Source: JBBIKU01 sp037445245 (GTDB lineage Bacteria; Chloroflexota; Anaerolineae; Anaerolineales; Anaerolineaceae). From it: a stretch of DNA of 14,815 nt. A model generated the notes under the pieces. It was not told where the DNA came from. It made no database searches and saw only the letters and a program-made list of their open reading frames with translations. The stretch is from contig JBBIKU010000049.1 in the NCBI GenBank assembly GCA_037445245.1, forward strand, positions 1-14,815. Reading direction: 5' to 3'. Below are positions 1 through 7,684 of this stretch, in pieces (position 1 is the first letter of the stretch; each line of letters opens with the position of its first letter). The translations under genes were made by a program, and so were the position numbers.

Positions 1-104
1 TTGGCTTTGATCACCAGGCTGACATTGCGCAGACTCTCGTTGCCATCGGAATACTGAAGGCTGAGGTTCTTGATGACGATCTTATCTTCGGTCTGTGGAT
101 TCAT
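1..104 (-). CDS. pstB: Phosphate ABC transporter ATP-binding protein PstB, N-terminal fragment
   Basis: Only the first 34 codons lie in the window; the gene runs off the left edge. The translation starts MNPQTEDKIVIKNLSLQYSD and continues with a short stretch leading into the first strands of an ABC ATPase. The pattern 'I-x-I-x-N-L-x-L-x-Y-x-D-G-x-x-S-L-x-N-V-S-L' is the usual beta-strand start before the Walker A loop, which lies outside the window. PstB hydrolyses ATP on the cytoplasmic face to drive phosphate import through PstC and PstA. The ATG (104-102) is 5 nt after the pstA stop, so the gene is co-transcribed with pstSCA. The assignment rests mainly on this position, since an N-terminus alone could belong to many ABC ATPases. 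Confidence 0.85.
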   Translation of the reverse strand, partial: MNPQTEDKIVIKNLSLQYSDGNESLRNVSLVIKA

Positions 105-109
105 AACCG

Positions 110-976
110 TCACCACTGTCGACGGGCGCGGGCGCGCGCCCGAATAATGGTAGCCAGCAATTCCATACTCAACACGAAACCCAGCAGCACCAGCACCGTA
201 CCGTATTGAATCTGCACCGGCATGCCCGGCACCTGAGTGGCGATCACGAAAAGATGATAGGGCAGCGCCATGGTGGCGTTCAACGGCGACTGCGGCAACT
301 GCGGCAGGAAGAACGCTGCCCCGGTGAACAGGATCGGCGCGGTTTCGCCCGCCGCCCGCTGCAATCCCAGGATGATCCCGGTGATGATTCCCGGCAGGCT
401 TTGCGGCAGCACCACCCGACGGATCGTCTGCCATTTGCTGGCGCCCACCGATACGCTGATGAGGCGGAACGCCTGTGGCACCGCCCGCATCGCCTCTTCT
501 GAAGTGCTGATGATGACCGGCAGGGTCATAATCGAAAGCGTCAGCGAGGCGGCAAGGATGCTGGTGCCTAATTGCAGCAGGATGACGAACAACCCCAGCC
601 CAAACAGGCCGTATACCACAGAAGGGATGCCCGCCAGGTTAATCATAGCGATGCGGATCATGCGCGTCAGGCGGTTATCGGCAGCGTATTCGGAGAGATA
701 GATGGCTGCGGCGATGCCGGGCGGGATCGAGAAAATTGCCGTTCCTAGCGTCAGGTAAAAGGTGCCGAGAATTGCCGGGAAGATGCCGCCGGCACGCATC
801 CCTTCGCGCGGAAAACCGCTGACGAATTCCCAGGTCACTACCGGCGCGCCTTGAAGCAGGATGAAAATCAGGATGGCGACGATCGGCAGCACCGTGATCG
901 TGCTGACCAGCGTCAGCGCGGCGAAGCCGATCTGCTCCTGTCGGCGAAAGCGGGACGAATCGAATCTCGAATCCAT
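110..976 (-). CDS. pstA: Phosphate ABC transporter permease PstA
   Basis: A 288-residue integral membrane protein, close to the family's usual length of about 290. It is one half of the membrane channel for phosphate, paired with PstC. Six hydrophobic segments can be seen, the first at about residues 18-42. The permease signature includes SEYAAD (about 95-100), AGIPSVVYGLFGLG, a cytoplasmic EAA-type loop VGASKWQTIRRVVLPQSLPG that contacts the ATPase, and GLQRAAGETAPILFTGAAFF near the C-terminus, typical of PstA. The EAA loop has diverged: the usual Glu-Ala-Ala is replaced by residues around FRLISVS. The ATG at 976-974 begins 6 nt after the pstC TAA and there is no strong ribosome site, so translational coupling is likely. 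Confidence 0.95.
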   Translation of the reverse strand: MDSRFDSSRFRRQEQIGFAALTLVSTITVLPIVAILIFILLQGAPVVTWEFVSGFPREGMRAGGIFPAILGTFYLTLGTAIFSIPPGIAAAIYLSEYAADNRLTRMIRIAMINLAGIPSVVYGLFGLGLFVILLQLGTSILAASLTLSIMTLPVIISTSEEAMRAVPQAFRLISVSVGASKWQTIRRVVLPQSLPGIITGIILGLQRAAGETAPILFTGAAFFLPQLPQSPLNATMALPYHLFVIATQVPGMPVQIQYGTVLVLLGFVLSMELLATIIRARARARRQW

Positions 977-982
977 GACGCT

Positions 983-1891
983 TTAGGAAAGAAGCCTCTC
1001 GGAGCGTGTGATGCGGCGGGCGCTGATTTGAAACGCCACCACATTGATGATCAGCGAGAACAGAAATAGGATTAATCCAATAAAGAACAACACCCGGTAA
1101 TGCTCACTGCCCTTGGCGACCTCACCCATCTCGGCGGCGATCGTGGCGGTCATGGTGCGAATGGGCATCACCAGCGATCGAATGCCCGCCGGCATGGTGG
1201 GGGCGTTGCCGGTCACCATCATCACGGTCATCGTCTCGCCGATGACCCTCCCAACTCCCAGCATGATGGCGGTGATGATGCCTGAGCGGGCTGCGGGAAC
1301 GGTTACTCCCCAGATCGTCTGCCAGCGCGTGCCGCCCATTCCCAGCGAGGCTTCGCGGTAAGAAACCGGCACGTTGTTGAGCGCATCCTCTGAAACGGAG
1401 ACAATGGTTGGAATCGCCGCCCAGCCCAGCAAGATCGATCCGGTCAGAGCAGTCAGCCCGGTGGGAAGATTGAAGGTCTCGCGTAAAAATGGAGATAAAA
1501 CCAGAATGCCCAGAAAACCAAGCACAACCGATGGAATCCCAGCCAGGATTTCGACCAGCGGCTTCAAGACCTCTTTCGTCCAAGAAGGCGCAATCTCCGA
1601 AATGTAGACCGCCGTGCACACCCCCAATGGAATCGCCAGCAGCGAAGCGCCGATGGTCACTGTCAGGCTGCCGCTGATCAGGGGCTGGATGCCGTACAGC
1701 TTTTCGATGGGATACCAGCGGGCACCCAACAAATCACCTATCTCCACCTGAAACAACACCGGCAGCGCTTCTCGCAGCAGGAAGAAGCTGATCAGAACCA
1801 CAAATAGGATGCTGATGTAGCCTGCGATTCGAATCAGGAGGGCAATGAAGAATTCATCCAGACGTTGGGTCGCAAGGGATTTACTCACCAT
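983..1891 (-). CDS. pstC: Phosphate ABC transporter permease PstC
   Basis: The second permease subunit of the high-affinity phosphate importer, 302 residues from the chosen start. The visible features are a hydrophobic first segment (about residues 20-42), SEIAPSW, the shared permease motif LAGIPSVVLGFLGILVL, an EAA loop EASLGMGGTRWQTIWGVTVP, and GVGRVIGETMTVMMVTGNAP, the PstC counterpart of the GETAP motif in PstA. An upstream start at 1924 would add 11 residues (MCRSLHCRAKP) inside pstS with no family resemblance, so I prefer the ATG at 1891-1889 (MVSKSLATQR). That start overlaps the pstS stop by 11 nt (ATGGTGAGTAA), which suggests translational coupling. The order pstS-C-A-B is the classical one. 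Confidence 0.95.
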   Translation of the reverse strand: MVSKSLATQRLDEFFIALLIRIAGYISILFVVLISFFLLREALPVLFQVEIGDLLGARWYPIEKLYGIQPLISGSLTVTIGASLLAIPLGVCTAVYISEIAPSWTKEVLKPLVEILAGIPSVVLGFLGILVLSPFLRETFNLPTGLTALTGSILLGWAAIPTIVSVSEDALNNVPVSYREASLGMGGTRWQTIWGVTVPAARSGIITAIMLGVGRVIGETMTVMMVTGNAPTMPAGIRSLVMPIRTMTATIAAEMGEVAKGSEHYRVLFFIGLILFLFSLIINVVAFQISARRITRSERLLS

Positions 1892-2792
1892 AGGTTTTGC
1901 TCTGCAATGAAGTGATCGGCACAAACCCCAGTTCGCGCACGATTTCCTGCGCTTCTTCCCCCAGAATCCAGTCGATATAATCCTTTAAAGCGCCCTGCCG
2001 CTCTTCGTGGGTATACATGTAGAGGTCGCGCGAGATCGGGTATTCATCGTTCATCACCGTCGCCACCGTGGGGTAGATGTACTCACCATCCGGCTCTGAG
2101 GCGACCGTGATCACTTTCACCTCGGGGGTGATGTAACCCAACCCATCGTAACCGATGGCGTTGCGGTTGTCGCGCACCTCGGCGATGATCCCCTCCGATG
2201 AGGGCAGCAACAGCGTGTCGGACGAGAAGATACTTTTATCCTTTGAATTGCCCAAGCGGATCACGGATTCCAAGAAGTAAACGTGCGTGCCTGAGTTGGT
2301 CTCACGCGAAACCCGCACAATCGGTCGATCCTCTCCCCCCAGTTCAGCCCAGTTATTGATCTCCGCTTTGTATATGCGGGCAATCTGTTCCAGCGTCAAT
2401 TGATTGACGGGATTCTCCGGGTGAACAACCACGGCGATGGCATCGCTGGCAACCACGTACTCTCGCACCTCGTAACCGGCTTGCTGAGCCTGTTCCAATT
2501 CTTCGGGTTTGATGCGCCGCGAAGCGTTGGCAATGTCAACCGTCCCGTTGATCAAAGCCGCCAGCCCGGTACCCGAACCGCCGCCAGTGACCGAAATTTG
2601 CACCTCGGGATGATCTTGGCGGTATCGCTCTGCCCAGACCAGCGCCAGGTTGACCATCGTATCTGAGCCTTTGTTTTCAATGTAACCGGACGGGCGCGCC
2701 ACCTGCCCCTGCTCCCCCGGCGTGATAGGCTGGCACGCAGAAAAAGATATCATTGAAATGAAGATGATGAACCGCGAAAACTTGCCCTGCAT
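1881..2792 (-). CDS. pstS: Phosphate-binding lipoprotein PstS
   Basis: The extracytoplasmic phosphate receptor that delivers phosphate to PstCA, 303 residues. The N-terminus is a lipoprotein signal: basic MQGKFSR, a hydrophobic stretch, then FSAC with the lipidated Cys at residue 20. The binding fold is recognisable from KGSDTM (41-46), GGGSGTGLAAL (70-80), the NASRR segment (89-93) and SRETNSGTH (162-170); the Ser, Thr, Asp and Arg side chains of these loops hold phosphate in known PstS proteins. The final segment (LKDYIDWILGEEAQEIVRELGFVPI) is the typical C-terminal helix. It is the first gene of the operon. The initiator ATG is at 2792-2790, with a TATAAT box very close upstream. Confidence 0.95.
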   Translation of the reverse strand: MQGKFSRFIIFISMISFSACQPITPGEQGQVARPSGYIENKGSDTMVNLALVWAERYRQDHPEVQISVTGGGSGTGLAALINGTVDIANASRRIKPEELEQAQQAGYEVREYVVASDAIAVVVHPENPVNQLTLEQIARIYKAEINNWAELGGEDRPIVRVSRETNSGTHVYFLESVIRLGNSKDKSIFSSDTLLLPSSEGIIAEVRDNRNAIGYDGLGYITPEVKVITVASEPDGEYIYPTVATVMNDEYPISRDLYMYTHEERQGALKDYIDWILGEEAQEIVRELGFVPITSLQSKTYGE

Positions 2793-2801
2793 TTGAGATT
2801 A

Positions 2802-2807
2802 ATTATA
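2802..2807 (-). promoter_or_regulatory. Possible -10 box of the pst operon promoter
   Basis: On the minus strand TATAAT ends 9 nt before the pstS ATG. A start site 6-8 nt downstream would fall almost on the initiator codon, so the mRNA would be leaderless or nearly so. No convincing -35 hexamer and no recognisable Pho-box repeats are visible upstream. The exact consensus match in GC-rich DNA is the only support. Confidence 0.35.
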
Positions 2808-2887
2808 ACCCAACTCGCCTTAAATTCACGCCTCCGTTTTTCCCTGCCGGCGCAATCGCCTCCCTCACGGTGACATTCTGGTTTGGA

Positions 2888-3031
2888 TCAGGGTCTCGGC
2901 GCCCACTCAAAGACAACCGCCATCGCAAAAGCGCCCGCTAAAGCCGATTGTACGACTTGCAGACGACCTCGAGTGAGCGCTGCATCATCCAGGCTGGCAG
3001 CCACCACACAATTTTCCTTATTGACTTTCAT
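2888..3031 (-). CDS. Doubtful small ORF, 47 aa
   Basis: An ATG-started ORF that begins MKVNKENCVVAASLDDAAL and ends VVFEWAPRP. The middle reads as an amphipathic, alanine-rich helix (about residues 18-40), which is more protein-like than most shadow ORFs. There is no clear ribosome-binding site, and its start overlaps the plus-strand promoter at 3021-3049. I recognise no family. It may be a small gene, a decayed gene end or chance. Confidence 0.2.
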   Translation of the reverse strand: MKVNKENCVVAASLDDAALTRGRLQVVQSALAGAFAMAVVFEWAPRP

Positions 3032-3049
3032 ATTTCAGCGTCGTACAAT
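3021..3049 (+). promoter_or_regulatory. Sigma-70 type promoter, TTGACT-17-TACAAT
   Basis: TTGACT (3021-3026) and TACAAT (3044-3049) are separated by exactly 17 nt. Each hexamer differs from consensus at one position. A transcript would begin near 3056 and carry a leader of about 320 nt before the protease ATG at 3379. Confidence 0.6.
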
Positions 3050-3200
3050 GAAATTGATCCGATCGTCCCCCTTCGATGGGAGCGCATTGCGGCAACCGCC
3101 GCAGCCATTATCGTTATGAGGGTTTTACGGGTAGATGATTTTGCGGGGGACAGCAATAGAGTTTCCGAATCGTCACAGTTAATCATATCCACGGTTTGCA

Positions 3201-3242
3201 ATACCTGCGCTTTTTGTAGGATTTTGTTTGCGCGGCAGGTAT
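3201..3242 (+). promoter_or_regulatory. Leader hairpin
   Basis: ATACCTGC (3201-3208) is perfectly complementary to GCAGGTAT (3235-3242). Two further pairs (3209-3210 with 3232-3233) form after a one-base bulge. The loop of about 21 nt is T-rich. No T-tract follows, so it is not a terminator; it is more likely an RNA structure in the protease leader. Confidence 0.4.
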
Positions 3243-3247
3243 GAATT

Positions 3248-3259
3248 CTTGATATCAAG
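3248..3259. repeat. Perfect 12-base palindrome CTTGATATCAAG
   Basis: CTTGATATCAAG is fully self-complementary. Its right end overlaps the start of the AAGGAGGTG match at 3257-3265. It could be a dimeric repressor site or a structure limiting access to that ribosome-binding sequence; the sequence does not decide between these. Confidence 0.4.
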
Positions 3260-3283
3260 GAGGTGGACTTGCAACGAATTTAA
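3257..3283 (+). promoter_or_regulatory. Consensus Shine-Dalgarno followed by a four-codon leader ORF
   Basis: AAGGAGGTG (3257-3265) matches the 16S anti-Shine-Dalgarno at nine positions in a row. A TTG codon at 3269-3271, in frame with CAA CGA ATT and then TAA (3281-3283), follows at close spacing. The protease has its own start and ribosome site about 100 nt further on, so this would be a translated mini-ORF in the leader, or a ribosome-standby or regulatory element. Confidence 0.3.
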
Positions 3284-3306
3284 TACTGCCATCCTATGTC
3301 TTACAG

Positions 3307-3332
3307 CGGGCAGAGATCGAATCGTCTGCCCG
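3307..3332 (+). promoter_or_regulatory. Leader hairpin, 8-bp perfect stem
   Basis: CGGGCAGA (3307-3314) pairs perfectly with TCTGCCCG (3325-3332) around a 10-nt loop. It sits 46 nt before the protease ATG. No T-tract follows. It may stabilise the mRNA or affect initiation. Confidence 0.4.
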
Positions 3333-3378
3333 ACCCAAGAAACCAAACTACAACAATAAAGAATTTGGAGAGGGAAAA

Positions 3379-6181
3379 ATGAAAACGAGTTTGTATCGCA
3401 AGGCGTGGCTGGGCGTTTCATTTCCACTGATCTTATCATTACTGATGGGTCTGCTGGCGTTCACCCCGCCCCAGCAAGTCAACGCAGCCGCGACCCCACT
3501 GGAAGATCTGCCGGAGGACGCCCTCTACGTGCCGGGCGAGCTGGTAGTCGCCTTCCCACCTGGGACAAGCGTGCGCAGCACCCGCGCCCAGGCAACTGCC
3601 CTGGCAGGCGAGGTGGGCGCTCAGGTCACCCGCACCTATGCCCACCTGGCGCTCTTGAGTATAGACCCGGCGGCGGACGTGACCGCGCTGACAGATCAGA
3701 TCAGCGCCCAGGCAGTCGGCGTCTATGCTCAGCCCAACTATATCTACCGCATCCCCAAACCCGTCATCAGCGCATCCCTGCCTTCGACCGAGGCGCGCAA
3801 GGAGTTCATCGCCAGCGGTGAGGCGGTGGAGATGCCCTGGCAGGACCTGGTGACGATGAAACAACTGGTGCGCAGGGGCGGGCGCGTCCAGTCCATCCCG
3901 ATCGTCCCCAACGACGGCGAACACGCCTGGGGCTGGGATGTTATACAGGCAGACTTCATCTGGGACGAAAAAGCCGCCAGCCCGCTGGTTTGCCTGCCCG
4001 ATACCGGCGTCGATTACCGCCACCCCGATCTGCTCGGCAAGGTGATCAAGGGTCCCGATTTCTACAATATGGACAATGAACCGGAAGACTCTCACGGGCA
4101 CGGCACCCACCTCGCCGGCATCATCGCCGCCAAGATGAACAACGGCGCCGACACCGCCGTCGGCACATCCAACGGCAAGGTGCTGGCGGTCAGGGTGGCG
4201 GGCAGCAACGGCTGGGCTAACACCTTCGGCATAGCCGCCGGCTTGTACTACTGCTCAAACAACAAATCCGTCAGAGTCATCAACCTCAGCATGAACCCAC
4301 CATCCCGATGGTCTGGTTTATTCCGCCCTGGATTATGGCATCAACGCCAAAGGGAAACTGGTCGTGGCTGCCGCCGGCAACGACGCCCGCAGCGCCATTA
4401 TGGACTGGGCGCACGGTGATCCAGACTGGCGCAATCACCCGGCTTTCTACCCCGCCGGCTGGGCGGACATGAACGTGGGCTGGGATAGGAATTGGGTCGC
4501 CTACAACCCCGATGGAGACGAGAATCTGGCGGATAATACGCTCTATCACGGCTTGATCTCGGTCGGGGCGGCGCGCCACGAGTACGGGCACGAGGACCGC
4601 AGCGAATTCTGGCTGTGGGTGGACACGGACGAAGACGACGAGATGGACGGTGGAGAGAATTACAATTTCTATCTCAACTGCCCCACCTGGTTCAGCAATT
4701 TCGGGCGCTGGGTCAACATGGTCGCCCCCGGGCAGGGCATCTACTCCACCACGCCGGTCAGCTACCCCTTCGTGATGAATTTCTTTGAAGGCGTGGACGC
4801 CGGTTACGGCTGGCTGGATGGCACCTCGCAAGCCGCTGCGTTTGTTGCCGGCGGCGCGGCGCGGGTGTGGAGTCTCAATGCCGCCCAGACCAACGCCCAG
4901 ATCAAATCCGTCTTGATCGAAACCGGCTTTGACCCCGCGGATTTCTACGGAAAAAATCAGCTTGCAGTGGACGAATCCGTCACCGAGCCGTGGAAGGCGG
5001 AGTGGGATGACAACAAATACAACTGGTTCGTAAAGGATGAATGGAATCCGAACGACGATTATGTGCGGGCGCCCTACTGCTACCCCACCACAGTTGATGA
5101 TGGTGACCCAACTATAAATCCGTTCTCAGCAGCCGAAGACATGTCTGCGGTGCGTTACCTGAACATCGCCGCCGCCATGAACCGTTTTCGCATCTACGCC
5201 CACCTGCGCGAAGCCCTTTCCGGCACCCCGCTCGACGGCGCCACCGTCCAGCTCAAGCTGGGCGCCAAGATCGTCGATAGGATGGTGGTCAAAGCCGACC
5301 GCGATCGCTGGTTCTCGGTCATCCTCAACAACATCCCCTATCAAGGCGGCGGAGTTTACCAATACCAGGTCAGCCGCAAGGGTTACACCGCTGGTTTTCA
5401 GACCTTCTATGCGTTCACCCTCAACGCATCCGCTCCGGGAATGCCCGTGCCGGGTGACGGGTGGTGGGCAGCTTACGCCGACGTGAGCGTGCCTCAGGCA
5501 AATAAAAACCTGCACGCCGTGCTGGACTGGACGGCGAAGCCATGGGATCCTGAAATAAGAGGTGCAAATCTGGATCTTTTCCTGTGGCTTCCGGATAACT
5601 GGCCCCCAGCCGATCCCAACGGCGACGGCGGCGTGGTCAATCGCGGACCCTTCTTTGGCAACTACCAGCCAGCGTACGACATTTATCCTCCAGGTCATCC
5701 AAATGAGGGCTGGGACGGCAACCTGGGCGAGGGCAGCCTGTTGGATGCGTTCCTGTTTGGCGAAACTTGGGACATGCCCTATGCCCAGCACAATTTCGAT
5801 CGCTGGGGCGATGACCGCTTGCCGGCCGAATCGATCACCATCCGCACCAAGAGCGGGCTGCCCTGGTATCCCGGTACCTACACCTTCATGGTGACCGATT
5901 ACAGCTCAAGCTACCCGGATGGCGGTTTCGGAAACGAACCCAACCGCTTGGATATCGACAGCGGTCAATTCGTCTATCCGGTGGTGCGCCTGTGGTCGGG
6001 TGGAAAACTGCTGAAAACAGCGGAATTGAACAGCGAATCCACCGATCCGAATTGTTACGATGAGGGCGTTAACGCTGACTTCTGGAAAGCGCTGACTGTC
6101 AACGGCATAACTTACTCGGCTTTCCAGGACTGCGGGACGGCTGAATTGCCGGGGGAAGGCTCCTCCATACTTCCCTACTAA
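3379..6181 (+). CDS. Secreted subtilase-family (S8) serine protease, frame broken by one extra base
   Basis: Removing one C from 4304-4306 gives a single protein of about 933 residues. The order is a signal peptide (1 to about 37, ending VNA-A); a propeptide or inhibitor-like region (about 48-125, YVPGELVVAFPPGTSV to YAQPNYIYRIP); and an S8 catalytic domain with Asp208 in PDTGVDYRHPDL, His241 in HGHGTHLAG, oxyanion-hole Asn in VVAAAGND and Ser483 in DGTSQAAAF. About 430 residues follow that I cannot assign, rich in Trp, Tyr, Asp and Gly and probably beta-stranded. An acidic insert (DTDEDDEMDGGEN) lies inside the catalytic domain. The ATG at 3379 has a good ribosome site, GGAGAGG (3367-3373). 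The two frames join as INLSMNPPS then DGLVYSALDYGINAKGKL, a normal subtilase sequence, so the lesion is recent or a sequencing error. It would be a secreted peptidase, substrate unknown. Confidence 0.85.
4304..4306 (+). other. Frameshift site in the S8 protease gene
   Basis: The reading frame moves by +1 in or next to this CCC run. Upstream frame 1 reads INLSMNPPS and then turns into nonsense-like RWSGLFRPGLWHQRQ. Frame 2 from 4307 reads DGLVYSALDYG. Deleting one C restores the family pattern exactly. It is either a homopolymer error or a true single-base insertion. Confidence 0.8.
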
Positions 6182-6208
6182 CCATCAACCGATCATCGAA
6201 TCGAATCG

Positions 6209-6257
6209 AAACGCACTGCCCGGCAGAAACCCTGCCGGGTAGTGTGTTTATTTTTTT
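6209..6257 (+). terminator. Rho-independent terminator after the protease gene
   Basis: The stem 6209-6226 pairs with 6232-6249 (18 pairs including two G-T) around the loop AAACC. The GC-rich core is CCCGGCAG/CTGCCGGG. TTTATTTTTTT follows at once on the plus strand. It lies between convergent genes. On the minus strand the hairpin is followed only by scattered Ts, so it probably works mainly for the protease transcript. Confidence 0.9.
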
Positions 6258-6268
6258 GCCGGACAATC

Positions 6269-7684
6269 TCAGCGGCTGGCATCCAGCCAGTAGCCATCCT
6301 CGTCCCCCTCTGCCGTCCAGCCAACCACGTCACTGGTATCCGCCTGCACCTTCCACCACAGCCAGCCCTCTATGCAAACCGGTCCTTCCAGGATGGTCAT
6401 CTTGCCGCCGGGGTCGATCTGCCCGATGATGGCGCCGCCAAGCCCCGGCTCGGCGCGCACCCGGTTGGGCACAGGTGGAAGCGGTTTGACGATTGCCCGC
6501 CCGCCGACCCGCAGCCGCGTCTCGTAAAATGGCTGGCAGATCGACACCGCCGGGCGCTGGCGCAGGGTGGGGGCTGGTTTTGGCTTGCTGCCGGTTTCAA
6601 TCGTCACCGCCACGCGCCACAATTGCGTATCGATGCGATAAATCTCAGCTTGCTGCGGATTAACAACCCACAGCGAGCCGGCTGCCAGAAACAAATCTCC
6701 CAACCCGCTCTTTAAGGGGATAATACCTACCGCCTGCTGGCGGTGCGGGTCGATCTGCACCACCTTGCCGTTGCGCAGCGCCACCCACACCCCCTCTTCA
6801 TCAGCAGCAATCGCCACCGGGTTGTCATCCACCGCCGCCCCGCAGGCAATGACGGCAGCGATCCTGCCGTCAGCAGGATCGAGGCGGTAAACATAACGTG
6901 AAGTGCGGTCGACCGAGATCGCCCAGATGCCGGCAGAATTGACGGCAATGCGGGCGAACTGGTGCACATACGCCATGGATTCGATCTGCGAGGGCAGGCT
7001 GGTGATTTGCAGGTTTTCCAGATTGATGCGGTCAATCGTGGTAAAAACGTCCATAGCCTGCAGCGACCACAGGGCATTGCCATGCAGCAGCAACTGCACC
7101 GGCAGGGAGGGGCGCCGAATATAGGCGGTCACTGCGGCGGTTTCAGCGTCTAGGCGTGCCAGGCTTGCCGGGCGCTGGTAGGCTGCCACACTGCTGTCAT
7201 CTTCGCCGTTCTTGAAGTCGGCAATTCCCACCCAGATCGAACCATCTCCAACCGCCATGCTGATCGCCTCGCCCTGCAAGAGCTGCATGGCAGCGAGCAC
7301 TTCCATCCGCAGCGGATCGATGCGCAACAGTTTGCTGCCCCCACCATCCCGCGATTCAAGCAGCCACACCTCGTTGTCGCCGGCAGCCACCCCAAGCGGG
7401 TCGCCGTCCAGCAAAAGCGTCCCGTTGATGGTGTTCGTGCGCGGGTCAATCCGCAGCAGGGCGCGATCGGTGTCATTGGTGACCCACACCCATTCCTGGG
7501 CAGCCAACCCCGCCGCCGAAGGAATAATCTCCGCTGCCGCGATGGTCTCAAACGTTCCAGCAGGTGAAACAGGTTCCGGGAGATCATTGCCGCTTTCAGC
7601 AGCAGGCAGGATTAACCCGCTACATCTGACAAGCAACAGGGAAAGGATCAGGGATAGCTGGATAAAAGCGACAGGGCGGCGCAT
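6269..7684 (-). CDS. Exported beta-propeller protein with C-terminal SH3-like domain
   Basis: A 471-residue protein. It begins MRRPVAFIQLSLILSLLLVRC, a signal sequence that could be a lipoprotein type with Cys21, although the Arg just before the Cys is unusual for a lipobox. Repeats follow of the form 'V-A-x-G-x-x-x-W-x-x-x, L-x-R-I-D-P', for example IAADEEGVWVALRNGKV and LAAGSLWVVNPQQAEI. They give about six blades of a YncE/Vgb-like propeller (about 45-370). The last 85 residues (RVRAEPGLGGAIIGQIDPGG to WWKVQADTSDVVGWT) fit a bacterial SH3 domain, often tied to cell-wall or ligand binding. No catalytic residues are evident. It is monocistronic, convergent with the protease and divergent from dnaG. 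The function is unknown; a surface binding or sensing role is inferred. Confidence 0.8.
   Translation of the reverse strand: MRRPVAFIQLSLILSLLLVRCSGLILPAAESGNDLPEPVSPAGTFETIAAAEIIPSAAGLAAQEWVWVTNDTDRALLRIDPRTNTINGTLLLDGDPLGVAAGDNEVWLLESRDGGGSKLLRIDPLRMEVLAAMQLLQGEAISMAVGDGSIWVGIADFKNGEDDSSVAAYQRPASLARLDAETAAVTAYIRRPSLPVQLLLHGNALWSLQAMDVFTTIDRINLENLQITSLPSQIESMAYVHQFARIAVNSAGIWAISVDRTSRYVYRLDPADGRIAAVIACGAAVDDNPVAIAADEEGVWVALRNGKVVQIDPHRQQAVGIIPLKSGLGDLFLAAGSLWVVNPQQAEIYRIDTQLWRVAVTIETGSKPKPAPTLRQRPAVSICQPFYETRLRVGGRAIVKPLPPVPNRVRAEPGLGGAIIGQIDPGGKMTILEGPVCIEGWLWWKVQADTSDVVGWTAEGDEDGYWLDASR

Larger units (their letters stand above)
2793..3378. other. Intergenic region between pstS and the S8 protease gene
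   Basis: A 586-base spacer between divergent genes. The part near the protease is about 38-45% GC, against well over 55% in the flanking genes. It holds a weak minus-strand -10 for pstS, a near-consensus plus-strand promoter (3021-3049), an imperfect hairpin (3201-3242), a 12-base palindrome (3248-3259), a nine-base Shine-Dalgarno match (3257-3265) before a four-codon ORF, and a second hairpin (3307-3332). A 47-codon ORF (2888-3031, minus) lies in it but is unsupported. I recognise no known riboswitch or RNA gene. Confidence 0.6.

Noticed and set aside
1122..1619. Minus-strand ORF of 165 codons within pstC in another frame
   Set aside because: His- and Arg-rich low-complexity translation typical of a frame-shifted shadow of pstC.
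3201..3242. Hairpin considered as a Rho-independent terminator
   Set aside because: No T-tract follows on either strand, and the loop is long; a leader structure is more likely.
2948..3244. Plus-strand ORF of 98 codons in the spacer before the protease
   Set aside because: No ribosome site or family resemblance; it crosses the promoter and leader hairpin.
3439..4110. Long minus-strand ORF (223 codons) opposite the protease gene
   Set aside because: It is a shadow of GC-rich coding DNA: no protein-like domain and no start context, while the plus strand has clear subtilase motifs.
5126..5791. Minus-strand ORF of 221 codons opposite the protease C-terminal region
   Set aside because: No recognisable motifs; the plus frame is continuous with the catalytic domain and ends at a good terminator.
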